A stretch of DNA of 42,147 nucleotides from NCBI RefSeq assembly GCF_000632495.1, contig NZ_JFZT01000066.1, forward strand, positions 1-42,147, given 5' to 3'. Shown here piece after piece: positions 1 to 10,690 of the stretch. Origin of the DNA: Candidatus Acidianus copahuensis (GTDB lineage: Archaea > Thermoproteota > Thermoprotei_A > Sulfolobales > Sulfolobaceae). The position numbers and the translations under genes are program-made. The first letter of the stretch is position 1; each line of letters starts with the position of its first letter. The notes under the pieces were generated by a model. That model was not told where the DNA came from, did not search any database, and was given only the letters and a program-made list of their open reading frames with translations.

Positions 1-3000
1 ACCAAAAGGCAGTCTCGCCAGCCAACGCCAACTCAACTTTCAATTCCTTCTAGGATGCAACAGCAACCAAAAGGCAGTCTCGCCAGCCAACGCCAACTCA
101 ACTTTCAATTCCTTCTAGGATGCAACAATATCAAATCGGTCGAAAGGGACAAGAAGTACACCTTATCTTTCAATTCCTTCTAGGATGCAACATCTGACTA
201 TTCACTCGCTGTTTCAGGTGGTATTAACTTCTTTCAATTCCTTCTAGGATGCAACATTATGACTTCTACAATTTTTACCGCTCGAAGCTATCTGACTTTC
301 AATTCCTTCTAGGATGCAACTCGAATTGACATATAAAATTATGTATGAAGAAGTTTTTGACTTTCAATTCCTTCTAGGATGCAACACGTGACAAAGAAGA
401 TAGAGAGTAGAGACAAAGAAGAGTCTTTCAATTCCTTCTAGGATGCAACTGCGGATGATACAGAACACCTATATCTCGCGATACTGTTGCTTTCAATTCC
501 TTTTAGGATGCAACTCCCGTTCTGTATTTGGGGGAAGGATTGAAGTTTAACTTTCAATTCCTTCTAGGATGCAACATTCATTGCTGACAGTGCTATTTAT
601 TATTATTGCAACAATCTTTCAATTCCTTCTAGGATGCAACTTTTCTAATGGCTAAGCATTTGCCATTGCTTGTTTGCACCTTTCAATTCCTTCTAGGATG
701 CAACCACTAGGTGGCATTAGCAAATCTGGTACGAACAACCAATCTTTCAATTCCTTCTAGGATGCAACCTTCAATCCTCTCGTCCACATATGGACCAGTC
801 TCTAACTTATCTTTCAATTCCTTCTAGGATGCAACATGATTTTAAACAAACAAACGAGATAGAAAAGAAGTTATCTTTCAATTCCTTCTAGGATGCAACA
901 AGAAATAATGAAGGTGATAGAATAAATGCAAGTTTTTTTCTTTCAATTCCTTCTAGGATGCAACGTATAGCACAGGCACAACCACCTGTGAAACCAAAAG
1001 GCTTTCAATTCCTTCTAGGATGCAACATGGGTTCAACCCAGTATAAGGATACTGTGATGCGTTTCCTTTCAATTCCTTCTAGGATGCAACTAGACAACGG
1101 TAAAGGGATATATCAATTAAAGCATTTATTCTTTCAATTCCTTCTAGGATGCAACACAAGGAACTAATGCCAGTAGTTATATTGGCATACAATAACTTTC
1201 AATTCCTTCTAGGATGCAACAAGGATGTGTGGCGCATAAAGGTAACCAGAGGGGTAGTCTGCTTTCAATTCCTTCTAGGATGCAACGAAATTAACTGAAA
1301 TTTGTCTCTGGTATATCTGTTATCATCTTTCAATTCCTTCTAGGATGCAACAATCAAAAAGAAATAAAGATAAGATATTATGGAGAGGGGGCTTTCAATT
1401 CCTTCTAGGATGCAACACATTACTGTTCGTGTTCGTATTAAACTGCTGTACACATATGGAGAGGGGGCTTTCAATTCCTTCTAGGATGCAACGCGGTGGT
1501 GATGTTTTAGTGAAGCACCTAGAGTTTAAAGTCTTTCAATTCCTTCTAGGATGCAACTACTGTAGCATAACGTTCCTTAGGGATAATGTTAATGGCTTTC
1601 AATTCCTTCTAGGATGCAACCTGGCTTTAGCAGAGTTATTGAGCAATGATGTTTGCTTTCAATTCCTTCTAGGATGCAACTTTACGACGGGGTTGCAGAC
1701 AGCAGTGACACTTTCTGCTTTCAATTCCTTCTAGGATGCAACAGTTGGCGGAAGAATGGATGTTAGAGTCAATTGGTTTGAACTTTCAATTCCTTCTAGG
1801 ATGCAACATGATTTGTGGTATGATGGGGTATACAGCAAAAGTGCTGTCTTTCAATTCCTTCTAGGATGCAACATTAACGGAACTGGGAAAGAGAGTTGTT
1901 AAGGAGTTCTGCTTTCAATTCCTTCTAGGATGCAACAGCGTACATAGGGACTATCACAGACAGAGACAACACTATACCTTTCAATTCCTTCTAGGATGCA
2001 ACTGATACGTGGGGCGTTGATGTATTGGCTGGAGAAGAGGCTTTCAATTCCTTCTAGGATGCAACACTGATGAATGGGAAATATCACTAAGTATCAGCAA
2101 GGCTTTCAATTCCTTCTAGGATGCAACTACGGCTAGCCAACGACATACCTCATCGTCGAATCTTGATCTTTCAATTCCTTCTAGGATGCAACTAGCCCCT
2201 TCAAGATATGACGTAGAAGGCGGAGTGTGTAGCTTTCAATTCCTTCTAGGATGCAACATTAATTTCAACAACAACACTATTACTGCCGTAACCAACGCTT
2301 TCAATTCCTTCTAGGATGCAACGAGGATTAGTCACCGCGAACCCACCGCAAGAACTCGAATCTTTCAATTCCTTCTAGGATGCAACAAGGGTTCCCGCCA
2401 GAGGATATCCCCTTTATTGCCAAGACCTTCTTTCAATTCCTTCTAGGATGCAACGGGATATATTAAGAGTGTTGAGGGCGACAAATAACCAAGTTCGCTT
2501 TCAATTCCTTCTAGGATGCAACTTTTTGAAATTGGCACTATCTCTATTAGCAAAATCTTATCTTTCAATTCCTTCTAGGATGCAACCGAAATTGAAAATC
2601 CTTACACTGTTACCAATAGGGTTGTCTTTCAATTCCTTCTAGGATGCAACACAACGAAACACTGTCAACACTTGCCGGCGTACTAACGAAACTTTCAATT
2701 CCTTCTAGGATGCAACAAACGTCTGTATTGGTTCTAAATATTCGCATCTCACTTTCAATTCCTTCTAGGATGCAACAACGAAGTGAAAACGAATATCTTC
2801 TAATAGTTCAAAAATACTTTCAATTCCTTCTAGGATGCAACACAGTATGAGCGAGGTATCGCTCATCACTTATTATCCGCCTTTCAATTCCTTCTAGGAT
2901 GCAACCTGAAATAAAGGTAAACGCGTAGTAGTATATGACGAAACTTTCAATTCCTTCTAGGATGCAACCCCACACTCCCCCTGTCCCCCCCCACTCACTC

Positions 3001-5530
3001 TCACTCCACCTTTCAATTCCTTCTAGGATGCAACCCCTCAGCATCGCCTTTTGGATAGGAATGTAAAAAATGAACTTTCAATTCCTTCTAGGATGCAACA
3101 TAATGATTTTGCATATTAGGCCTACTAGGCCCCCCTATGCTTTCAATTCCTTCTAGGATGCAACGCAATTTATAACGATAGCTGGTATGCTAACTTAACA
3201 AATAACTTTCAATTCCTTCTAGGATGCAACATCGCTTAATGCTTCCTTGTAATAGTCGGAAATTTCCTCACTTTCAATTCCTTCTAGGATGCAACTGGCT
3301 TCAGTTCACCAAAGCTTCTCACACTTACCCAACTTCTTTCAATTCCTTCTAGGATGCAACTTAATAGGATTACTATTGCAAGATGAAAAAAGGAACTTTC
3401 AATTCCTTCTAGGATGCAACATGAAAATCAACTAGGAATTGTTTACGGAGGGAGAAACTTTCAATTCCTTCTAGGATGCAACCCTCATTAAAATATCAAC
3501 TGTCCAATGAAACATACCCTTTCAATTCCTTCTAGGATGCAACGAGCACACAGTAACGGTTTGTATTAAGGAATGGGTTGAGGCTTTCAATTCCTTCTAG
3601 GATGCAACCGTTATTACTCTTCTTTGTTGACGCCCGAAGAGAAAGCAACTTTCAATTCCTTCTAGGATGCAACTACTAGATACTACGTTCAATACCCTAA
3701 TGATGTGGCATTTCTCTTTCAATTCCTTCTAGGATGCAACTCCGTGAAGGAGTGGTAATGTAACCTGCAAACCAGCATTAACTTTCAATTCCTTCTAGGA
3801 TGCAACTGTCAGTACAATATTTGCTACAACATTCTATTAAACTTTCAATTCCTTCTAGGATGCAACATACCACTTTATAAACTCGTTAGGTCTGTCAGTC
3901 ACACCTTTCAATTCCTTCTAGGATGCAACATAAAGCAGAAGGCGAGAGTATGAGGCCATGGAAGACCGCTTTCAATTCCTTCTAGGATGCAACATAAAGA
4001 TAGGGGTGAAAAAGAATGAGCAACCAAAACCACTTTCAATTCCTTCTAGGATGCAACTATATCAATCATTTGTTAGATTTAGTAATAGGAATAATTACTT
4101 TCAATTCCTTCTAGGATGCAACAAGGAAAGAGGAAAGAAGCAAGAGAAGAAATACAGAAGTTCTTTCAATTCCTTCTAGGATGCAACGATGACAAGTTGC
4201 TACCGTATGGCGTGATAAAGCCAAACCTTTCAATTCCTTCTAGGATGCAACATATAGGATAATCCAGGATGCAATAGAAATTATACGTAACTTTCAATTC
4301 CTTCTAGGATGCAACGCTTTAACCGCAAATCCAATATTGTAGTGAGATAGTCATCTTTCAATTCCTTCTAGGATGCAACTCAAAATTTCGCCATTCTCCC
4401 GATTTACATAAACACTTTCAATTCCTTCTAGGATGCAACTCTGCAACTTTATCGTAATTAATTGTAGCTGATGTGAATCTTTCAATTCCTTCTAGGATGC
4501 AACAAAGTTAAGAGGGAATTAAGACTGACTTAAGAGAAAATTACTTTCAATTCCTTCTAGGATGCAACTTAACATGCACAAGTGCTAGTGGTAATAACAC
4601 GAGCAAAACTTTCAATTCCTTCTAGGATGCAACAACGGTAGTAATATATTTCCATATTATCAAAGTTTTGCGCTTTCAATTCCTTCTAGGATGCAACGGG
4701 TGCTGATCATAAATTATAGGAAAACAGAGACTGGGGACTTTCAATTCCTTCTAGGATGCAACACTTCTCCATTTGCCATTCAAAGATTGTCCTCATTTCA
4801 TCTTTCAATTCCTTCTAGGATGCAACACTATTTGATATATACAGTCATCAACCCGTACTCTGCACCTTTCAATTCCTTCTAGGATGCAACATAAATAAGT
4901 CTATGTGTACATATTTTTAAGGCGATGAACTTTCAATTCCTTCTAGGATGCAACGGAAAACTGAGCGTTATTATAGCGACAACACTTGCCTTTCAATTCC
5001 TTCTAGGATGCAACGTGAGCCCCTACGAAAATTAACAACACCAAGGATAGTTACTTTCAATTCCTTCTAGGATGCAACAATGAATACAGACGGGACTTAC
5101 TCTATTGCAAAAAGAACTTTCAATTCCTTCTAGGATGCAACAGACGTTATGCGTGACAATGAAGTTACGTATTATCTTAGTACTTTCAATTCCTTCTAGG
5201 ATGCAACATGTATAAATTGCACTATTCCAATCGTCCGCAGTTAGCCGTTCTTTCAATTCCTTCTAGGATGCAACGGTTAATCTTTATAATGCTTATTCAA
5301 TTTCCTCGCCATTCTTTCAATTCCTTCTAGGATGCAACAAATGGAACATATCCAGTGACATTTAGCATTTTAAATTTCTTTCAATTCCTTCTAGGATGCA
5401 ACAAACAAACGAACTCATACCCCTTCTCTTCTTCCCCCGTCTTCCTTTCAATTCCTTCTAGGATGCAACGCAAACTGGCGAGGAAATTACGGTAAAGAAC
5501 GCAGTCTTTCAATTCCTTCTAGGATGCAAC
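1..5530 (-). CRISPR. CRISPR array, 86 repeats of 25 bp, left edge cut by the window
   Basis: I count 86 copies of a 25-bp repeat, the first at 37-61 and the last at 5506-5530. On the plus strand it begins CTTTCAATTCC and ends GGATGCAAC. There are 85 complete spacers, mostly 38-42 nt, plus a partial spacer at 1-36. All repeats read as identical except 490-514, which has C to T at 503. The minus strand of the repeat ends in ATTGAAAG, the known 5' tag of Sulfolobus crRNAs. Transcription should therefore run leftwards, with the leader on the right and the oldest spacers at the left. Two oddities: the first two spacers are the same (36 of 36 visible bases), and the spacer at 1417-1467 is 51 nt long and repeats 13 nt of its neighbour. 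No cas gene is in the window. The short ORFs through this region are repeat read-through, not genes. Confidence 0.99.
490..514 (-). repeat. Single-base variant CRISPR repeat
   Basis: This is the only copy I found that departs from the consensus: TTTTAGG instead of TTCTAGG, a C to T change at 503. It lies in the old (leader-distal) part of the array, where drift is tolerated. It could serve as a marker for comparing strains. Confidence 0.9.
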
Positions 5531-5800
5531 TGATGTATTTTTATACTACTTATCTTCATTTCTCCCTTTCTCTTATTTATTTTTATCTGTTTTAGCCAAC
5601 CCATCATGCGACCAAATTTGTTGTAAAGATCTAACGTCGTTTCAGTCGCAAGGACTTTTAATTAAATTGAAAACCTCTTTACGTTTATAAATGTTAACCC
5701 CCCTCTTTGTAATACGCACTAGTCGCATTGAGACTCGCATTTTAACGTTTATTATCTCAACGAAAAAAGTGGAAATTTACGCTTCTAACTTAAAACTCTC
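5531..5800 (-). promoter_or_regulatory. CRISPR leader with candidate promoter
   Basis: This AT-rich non-coding stretch directly follows the last repeat, on the side from which the ATTGAAAG-tagged strand must be transcribed. Read on the minus strand it has a purine-rich tract followed by a TATA-like AGTATAAAAATA at about 5535-5546. That would place the start of the pre-crRNA at or inside the first repeat. A second TATA-like element, TTTATAAA, is centred near 5688. Short related blocks (CAGTCGCA at about 5645 and TAGTCGCAT at about 5721) are candidate integration-factor sites. The outer limit of the leader cannot be fixed from sequence alone. Confidence 0.6.
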
Positions 5801-6554
5801 CCTTATCATAAATAGAAAAGGGATCGACAAAACTTTTTAGTCAGATTAACTAATCTAACTAACACTTTAAATTTTCCCTTCTTCAAAAGCTTATAACCCC
5901 TATATTAACCCTAGCAATTCACGATACGATTCACGTTCATAATACCGAAAAGTGTTTAACGCCCTTACTTTTCTCCCTACTTTTCCTGCTTACTTCTATT
6001 TATTGTGTCTAAAGCAAGATAAAATTATAGACAGCAGTCTATAAAAAGTTAAGTTATAATCAAAAAAGACTATTTATAATATCTAGAATAAAAAATTTTA
6101 AATATTAAGTAATATAAATAATAATAAGAAACCTAGTCAGTTTATATAACTAAATTGAATTAGAGGACATAGTTCAAGTATATTAAATTACATTATATAC
6201 AAGACTTAATTTTTATATTAATTTTTCTAATTCTTGCAGTTAATGGAGGAAAGTTCAGCGTTAAGATGGATATCATCCATAAAGAAAGTGTATTAAATCG
6301 CTTTTAGATAACAATAATGAGACGTTAACGCAACCCTTAGTTTTTTACTGAAACGAATTAACAAGTTAAAAATCAAATTGGAGTTAAACCTTGATCTAAA
6401 CACCCTGCAAGAGAGGATGAGAAGAGATCCCATAATTAGGGATTCCTCTTAATGCTTAAAATAACATAATTTTAATCATATCCCATTTAATATTAAAAAA
6501 CTTGATGACACTTAACGCTATACGTTTATAATACATGAATGATGACATTATATC
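5801..6554. other. Intergenic, no gene seen; promoter of the aldehyde dehydrogenase at its end
   Basis: AT-rich, stop-dense DNA in all frames between the CRISPR leader and the next gene. I see no conserved coding fragment. The only clear signal is a TATA-like TTTATAAT at about 6525-6532, some 25 bp before the ATG at 6555, which suggests a leaderless or nearly leaderless transcript. Confidence 0.5.
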
Positions 6555-8039
6555 ATGGAAAAAATTCAAAATCTTTTCATTAATGGAGAGTGGACAAAAC
6601 CTTCGTCTGAGGAATACCTAGACAAATATAACCCGACTACGGGAGAACTCTATGGTAAATTTGCCTCAGCTTCTAGAGAAGATGTCGATAGATCAATAGA
6701 TTCTGCATATGACGCCCAAAAGAAGTGGGAGAGGTTAACTTCAGTTGAAAGAAGTAAATATTTATATAAATTAATAGATTTAATTTCTCAAGATAGAGAA
6801 TATTTGACAAATATCCTAATGGACGAAGTAGGAAAACCTAGGGTAGAGGCTGAAGAAGAAGTTGATGGAGTTTTAGATCAATTACAATATTATGCAGAGT
6901 TCGCAAGAAAAATAACTGGAGATGTAGTGGAAGGTACAAAGCCAGAAAGGATCATCTATCAGTACAAAGTACCTTATGGTGTAGTCTTAGCTATAACTCC
7001 TTGGAATTTTCCCGCAGCTATGGTAGCTAGAAAAATTGGTCCTGCTTTAATATCTGGAAATACCGTAATAATTAAACCAAGCTCTGACACGCCTTTTGTA
7101 GCAGGGTGGATCGTAGAAAAAGTTAGGCAAGCCGGATTTCCTCCTGGAACTGTTAACTTAATAACAGGGAAAGGAAGCGTGATAGGCGATTATATGACTT
7201 CACATAAGAAAATTTCTGTAATAACTTTAACAGGTGAAACAAAAACTGGAGTTCAAATTATGAAATCCTCTTCCTCAATAATGGCAAAATTAATTTTGGA
7301 ACTAGGAGGAAAAGCCCCCTTCATTGTATGGAAAGACGCTGATCTTGAACTTGCTGCAAGAGTTTTAATGTGGGCTAAATATTGGAATTCGGGTCAATCC
7401 TGTATAGCCGCAGAAAGATTGTACGTTCACGAGGACGTTTATGATAAGTTTATCAATTTGTTTATAGAAAAAACTAAGACTTTGAGGATAGGGGATCCAA
7501 GAACTAACGACATGGGTCCTTTAATAAATTCAGGTCAACTATCTAAAGTCTCTAGCTTTGTAGAAAGCGCGGTTTCTGAAGGAGCTAAAATAGTTTTTGG
7601 AGGAGGAAAACCTCAACTTCCAGATAAGTTCTCAAAGGGATTCTTTTACATGCCAACTATATTAACTAGGGTTAAACAGAATATGAAAATATTTAGAGAA
7701 GAAATATTCGGGCCAGTAATAGGTGCAATGAAAGTTTCTGATGACTTTGATGAAGTTATAGATTTAGCAAACGATTCTGATTATGGTCTAGCCTCATACT
7801 TATTTACTAAAGACATTTCCTTAGCTATGAAAGCTTCAAGAGAAATAAAATTCGGCGAACTTTACATAAATATGCCTGGGCCTGAAGCTAGCCAGGGATA
7901 CCACACTGGCTTTAGGATGTCTGGACAAGCTGGAGAAAATTCGAAGTACGGAGTGGAGGAATACGTAAAAGTAAAGAACGTCTATATAGATTATAGCAAA
8001 GATTCGACTAAAGGAGAAGTAATTCCTCCATATACGTAA
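6555..8039 (+). CDS. NAD(P)-dependent aldehyde dehydrogenase, AldA/lactaldehyde dehydrogenase-like
   Basis: A cytoplasmic enzyme that oxidises an aldehyde to the acid with NAD(P)+. At 494 residues it has the full length of the ALDH superfamily. Key motifs are present: TPWNFP with oxyanion-hole Asn151, KPS with Lys174, LELGGK with general base Glu249, nucleophile Cys283 in GQSCIAAER, and EEIFGPV. The cofactor-loop motif reads LTGET rather than the usual FTGS. The C-terminal HTGFRMSGQAGENSKYG region and LELGGKAP resemble E. coli AldA (lactaldehyde/glycolaldehyde), so a small hydroxyaldehyde is a reasonable but unproven substrate. ATG at 6555 has a TATA box about 25 bp upstream. It stands alone between the CRISPR leader and a convergent gene, so context does not reveal the substrate. 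Confidence 0.93.
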   Translation: MEKIQNLFINGEWTKPSSEEYLDKYNPTTGELYGKFASASREDVDRSIDSAYDAQKKWERLTSVERSKYLYKLIDLISQDREYLTNILMDEVGKPRVEAEEEVDGVLDQLQYYAEFARKITGDVVEGTKPERIIYQYKVPYGVVLAITPWNFPAAMVARKIGPALISGNTVIIKPSSDTPFVAGWIVEKVRQAGFPPGTVNLITGKGSVIGDYMTSHKKISVITLTGETKTGVQIMKSSSSIMAKLILELGGKAPFIVWKDADLELAARVLMWAKYWNSGQSCIAAERLYVHEDVYDKFINLFIEKTKTLRIGDPRTNDMGPLINSGQLSKVSSFVESAVSEGAKIVFGGGKPQLPDKFSKGFFYMPTILTRVKQNMKIFREEIFGPVIGAMKVSDDFDEVIDLANDSDYGLASYLFTKDISLAMKASREIKFGELYINMPGPEASQGYHTGFRMSGQAGENSKYGVEEYVKVKNVYIDYSKDSTKGEVIPPYT

Positions 8040-8247
8040 TATTTTTAAAAAAAAGCCTGATCTCTCATCGATTTGCATAGAGATTTCTAAACAGCATTGT
8101 TAAGCGCCAGGAAAGCTAATTTATTCTCTATATGAAGGCTAAGGAGAAAAAGAAGAATACTATAGTAGGTTTTCCGCCATCTTAACCCTTAGAGAAAAAG
8201 ATTAGACACAACAAAAAATGCTCAGGACTCTATAACATTAAAAAAAA

Positions 8248-8994
8248 TTACCTAGTTTCAGCTGCTAATGCATTGGAAAGAAGAGTTACATATGGGGAAA
8301 GCAACCAGTTTACGAAAGGAATTATCATTACAATAACCATGACTATAGTGGATGTGCTGTCAACGTTATACGCTTTGCCAAGGTTATCTAAAGCAACGGT
8401 GAAAGTATCAAATCCTTGACCTCTTCCCAATAGTTGCATAGTATATGCATGAATTAGAAGGAGTGTTAAGAGTCCACTTAGAATAAAAGAAATAAACGGA
8501 ACAAGCGAAAATAGGGCATTAATTACTATATATAATAGAATTATAGGCAATATCGTCGACAATCTTGAAAACGTTACGTTTATTGCTTGTCCAGCTTCTA
8601 TCCTCGAGTTATTGAGAAAGAGGGAATTAGCTTGAAGATCAAGGGCATATATCAAAGCCGAAAAGATTGCTGACTCAACCAATCCTATTACTATACTAAC
8701 AATAATTATCACTGAAAATGAGTAAAAACCAAAGGTTGGAAATAAATAGAACATTATTGCCCTATCAATAGCGAAAAAAACTAATGCTACAACCAATTCT
8801 ATTATTGGGATAATAATTAACCATAAGTTGGAGAAATACACGTTAAGCATCCTTGAATAGAGTGGCTGAGTTGTTGGCGGAGGTGGAGGGGAATACGGTT
8901 GATTAGGCTGTGAAAAAAGTGGAGAACCGCATTTTATGCAAAAAGACGCATCATCTGGATTTGGATACCCACATTGAGGGCAATACTTTACCAT
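8248..8994 (-). CDS. Zinc-ribbon integral membrane protein
   Basis: A 248-residue protein of unknown function. It opens with a double-CxxC zinc ribbon (CPQC at 5-8, CIKC at 19-22), continues with a Pro-rich linker (about residues 27-45), and is then largely hydrophobic with about five or six membrane segments from residue 55 to the end. This zinc-ribbon-plus-membrane layout is common in archaea, but the family is not assignable to a reaction. Its N-terminus closely resembles that of the YbjQ-like protein at 14794-15354, so the two probably share a ribbon module. The gene converges on the aldehyde dehydrogenase and appears to be transcribed alone. Confidence 0.8.
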   Translation of the reverse strand: MVKYCPQCGYPNPDDASFCIKCGSPLFSQPNQPYSPPPPPTTQPLYSRMLNVYFSNLWLIIIPIIELVVALVFFAIDRAIMFYLFPTFGFYSFSVIIIVSIVIGLVESAIFSALIYALDLQANSLFLNNSRIEAGQAINVTFSRLSTILPIILLYIVINALFSLVPFISFILSGLLTLLLIHAYTMQLLGRGQGFDTFTVALDNLGKAYNVDSTSTIVMVIVMIIPFVNWLLSPYVTLLSNALAAETR

Positions 8995-9423
8995 TTAAGT
9001 CATGTCTATTATTACGAATAAAAAATCTTTCCTTGATGAAACTTATAAACGTAATAGATTGTTTGAAAGGAAACTTAAAGGAATTTATGTCTTTGAGGAA
9101 TAGAATTAATAGGTAAGGCAAAAGAACTTAGGGTTTTGAGAGGAGACAGCAGGTAGCAAATCATTTTCTCTCTCTTTCCTTTTCCTGATGAAATATAACA
9201 CAGTGAAATGGATTGAGAAAATATAACGAGTAAGGATAACTATCCCTTACTGAGAAAACAAGATAAGCAGTGAAGCCTAACAGAAAGGTCTGAGTAGTTC
9301 TCCGCAGGAAGAAAAATTTTTAACAATTCGGCTTTTTTTTAAATAGTACATCTCGACTTAGACATATACGAAAATGATAAAATAGTAGAAAATACTTATT
9401 TTGGAGTATAGCCATTATTAATT
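8995..9423. other. Intergenic, with an IS200/IS605 right-end-like relic
   Basis: There is no intact gene here. 9241-9302 resembles the ends of the TnpB relics at 14605-14690 and 39451-39526 (see the separate entry). The last 100 bp should hold the promoter of the copper-protein gene; a weak AT-rich element lies at about 9395-9410. Confidence 0.5.
9241..9302 (+). mobile_element. Relic of an IS200/IS605-type right end
   Basis: The order of blocks (CCCTTAC, AAAACAAG, GAAGC, CAGAAAGGTC, then GAGTAGTTC) matches the segment that follows the tnpB stop codon at 14592 and the relic at 39451-39526. Right ends of IS605-family elements, which in active elements also form the 3' part of the guide RNA, carry this kind of GAAGC/GTAGTTC sequence. 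No reading frame is attached here, so this is a solo end or the last trace of an element. Confidence 0.4.
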
Positions 9424-10176
9424 ATGAGAACAAAACTTCTTATTTTGTTAATAATAGCTATAGTTTTAGGATCAATAGCTTCATACGGTTACTATACCCA
9501 AATTTATGTTCCTCAAGTTTATAGCCAACAATCGATAAACTACTATAATTCCCAACTAGGCATGATGGGCTACTATAACAGGGTTGCTGGAGAGGGAATG
9601 ATGGGAGGATATAGAATGATGGGTTCATACAACGGTTATACTTCAGAGTATTCTCAACAGATCTCCATTTATCAAGCTGAGAGCTATATAAATGATGTGC
9701 CTTCTTATGCCAAATTATTTCCTTCAAATGATACAATAATGTTTACATCTAACGATATAAATATAGTCGTATTATCTATGGGACACGGAAGGGCAATAAA
9801 TCTGACTCACTATATCCCACCTTCTTTTGCTCACGCTCAACACAATGTCTTTGTAATCTATAATCTAATCAATCCTACGCTTATAATACCTCAAGGGGCA
9901 ACAGTTCATATAACCTTAATTAATCTCGATGCTGGGGACTATCATAATCTAGCAATAACCCCAATTCCTCCACCTTATCCCTATTATGCAATGATGTCTA
10001 TAAGGATGAATATCCTTGGGATGACACCACTTTTACCTTACGCTAACTACGCTACTGGCAATGCTTACTCTTTCTCCTTCACAGTTACTTTTCAACATCT
10101 AGGTACATTTTATTATGTCTGCGAGTATCCAGGTCATGCTGAAATGGGAATGTATGGAGAAATAGAAGTCACGTGA
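9424..10176 (+). CDS. Rusticyanin/sulfocyanin-like type-1 copper protein
   Basis: A probable membrane-anchored or exported blue copper electron carrier of 250 residues. An N-terminal hydrophobic segment (residues 4-22) could be a signal anchor. A Met/Gly/Tyr-rich stretch follows at 46-72, with three MM pairs. The cupredoxin domain fills the C-terminal half, with ligands His174 (DYHNL), Cys233, His238 and Met243 in the canonical C-x4-H-x4-M arrangement; CEYPGHAEMGMYG matches rusticyanin closely. In Sulfolobales such proteins carry electrons in iron or sulfur oxidation chains outside the membrane. Here there is no oxidase next to it, so the partner is unknown. The Met-rich insert could bind Cu(I), which is inference. 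Confidence 0.88.
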   Translation: MRTKLLILLIIAIVLGSIASYGYYTQIYVPQVYSQQSINYYNSQLGMMGYYNRVAGEGMMGGYRMMGSYNGYTSEYSQQISIYQAESYINDVPSYAKLFPSNDTIMFTSNDINIVVLSMGHGRAINLTHYIPPSFAHAQHNVFVIYNLINPTLIIPQGATVHITLINLDAGDYHNLAITPIPPPYPYYAMMSIRMNILGMTPLLPYANYATGNAYSFSFTVTFQHLGTFYYVCEYPGHAEMGMYGEIEVT

Positions 10177-10504
10177 TTCATTAACTCATATGATTCAATT
10201 TTCTTGGGAATTGAAATCCTGGAGAGATAGTGGAGTTTGAGTCTTACGGACATTTATTGCCTTGTTCGTGAACCCTTGGGCTTCACCACGTTCTGAACAA
10301 GTCCCATTATCACGATCAATTAGCTGGATAACCTACACGGCCGAAGCGGATGTGAGAAAACCCGCACACTTTAGTTTCTCTTACCTAATCTTTTATAGTT
10401 TGTTCTTCGGTTCTACTTACCAACCTCAGGAACAAATTATTTTTGTGTTTTTAAAAATAAGTATTTTGATAGAAAAAATCTTGAAATGCGTAAAATCTCA
10501 CGAT

Positions 10505-10690
10505 TTAAAAGAAACTGCTTTCCATGGCAATACTTCATTGCGTGGTTATAGTCTCAAGAAAGCTAACCACCGTGTTTCCATTAGCGTACACTGTGGTTAT
10601 GAGGCTGATATGGAAGTTAATGCTTCTGAGAAGGTAAGGAACAGGGAAGTAGAGAGAATCAAAGGTTCTCGCTACGAAAGAAAACGCAAA
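10505..10690 (+). pseudogene. Relic of a TnpB (IS200/IS605 OrfB) C-terminal zinc-finger region
   Basis: Within an open frame that starts at 10262, codons from 10529 read NTSLRGYSLKKANHRV and then, from 10592, CGYEADMEVNASEKVRN. TnpB proteins end their RuvC domain with NTSxxCxxCGY, a basic stretch, then CxxCGYxADRDxNA. Here the first CxxC is missing and DRD has become DME, so catalytic Asp and zinc ligands are lost. The match to TnpB is by motif only, but the order and spacing fit. There is no upstream RuvC core, so this is a dead fragment. Confidence 0.5.

Noticed and set aside
958..5256. Several 60-130 codon ORFs on both strands within 958-5256
   Set aside because: They are read-through of the 25-bp repeat in different frames, showing repeating FQFLLGCN, LSIPSRMQ or CILEGIE peptides, and belong to the CRISPR array.
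1..5530. Spacers that might target genes in this window
   Set aside because: I did not see any spacer that matches elsewhere in the window by eye. A proper search of all 85 spacers on both strands is needed; a full-length match would change this.
7836..8078. Minus-strand ORF over the end of the aldehyde dehydrogenase
   Set aside because: Shadow frame of a well-supported gene, no RBS, no recognisable domain.
9458..9736. Minus-strand ORF opposite the rusticyanin-like gene
   Set aside because: Antisense shadow; the plus strand has full copper-site motifs.
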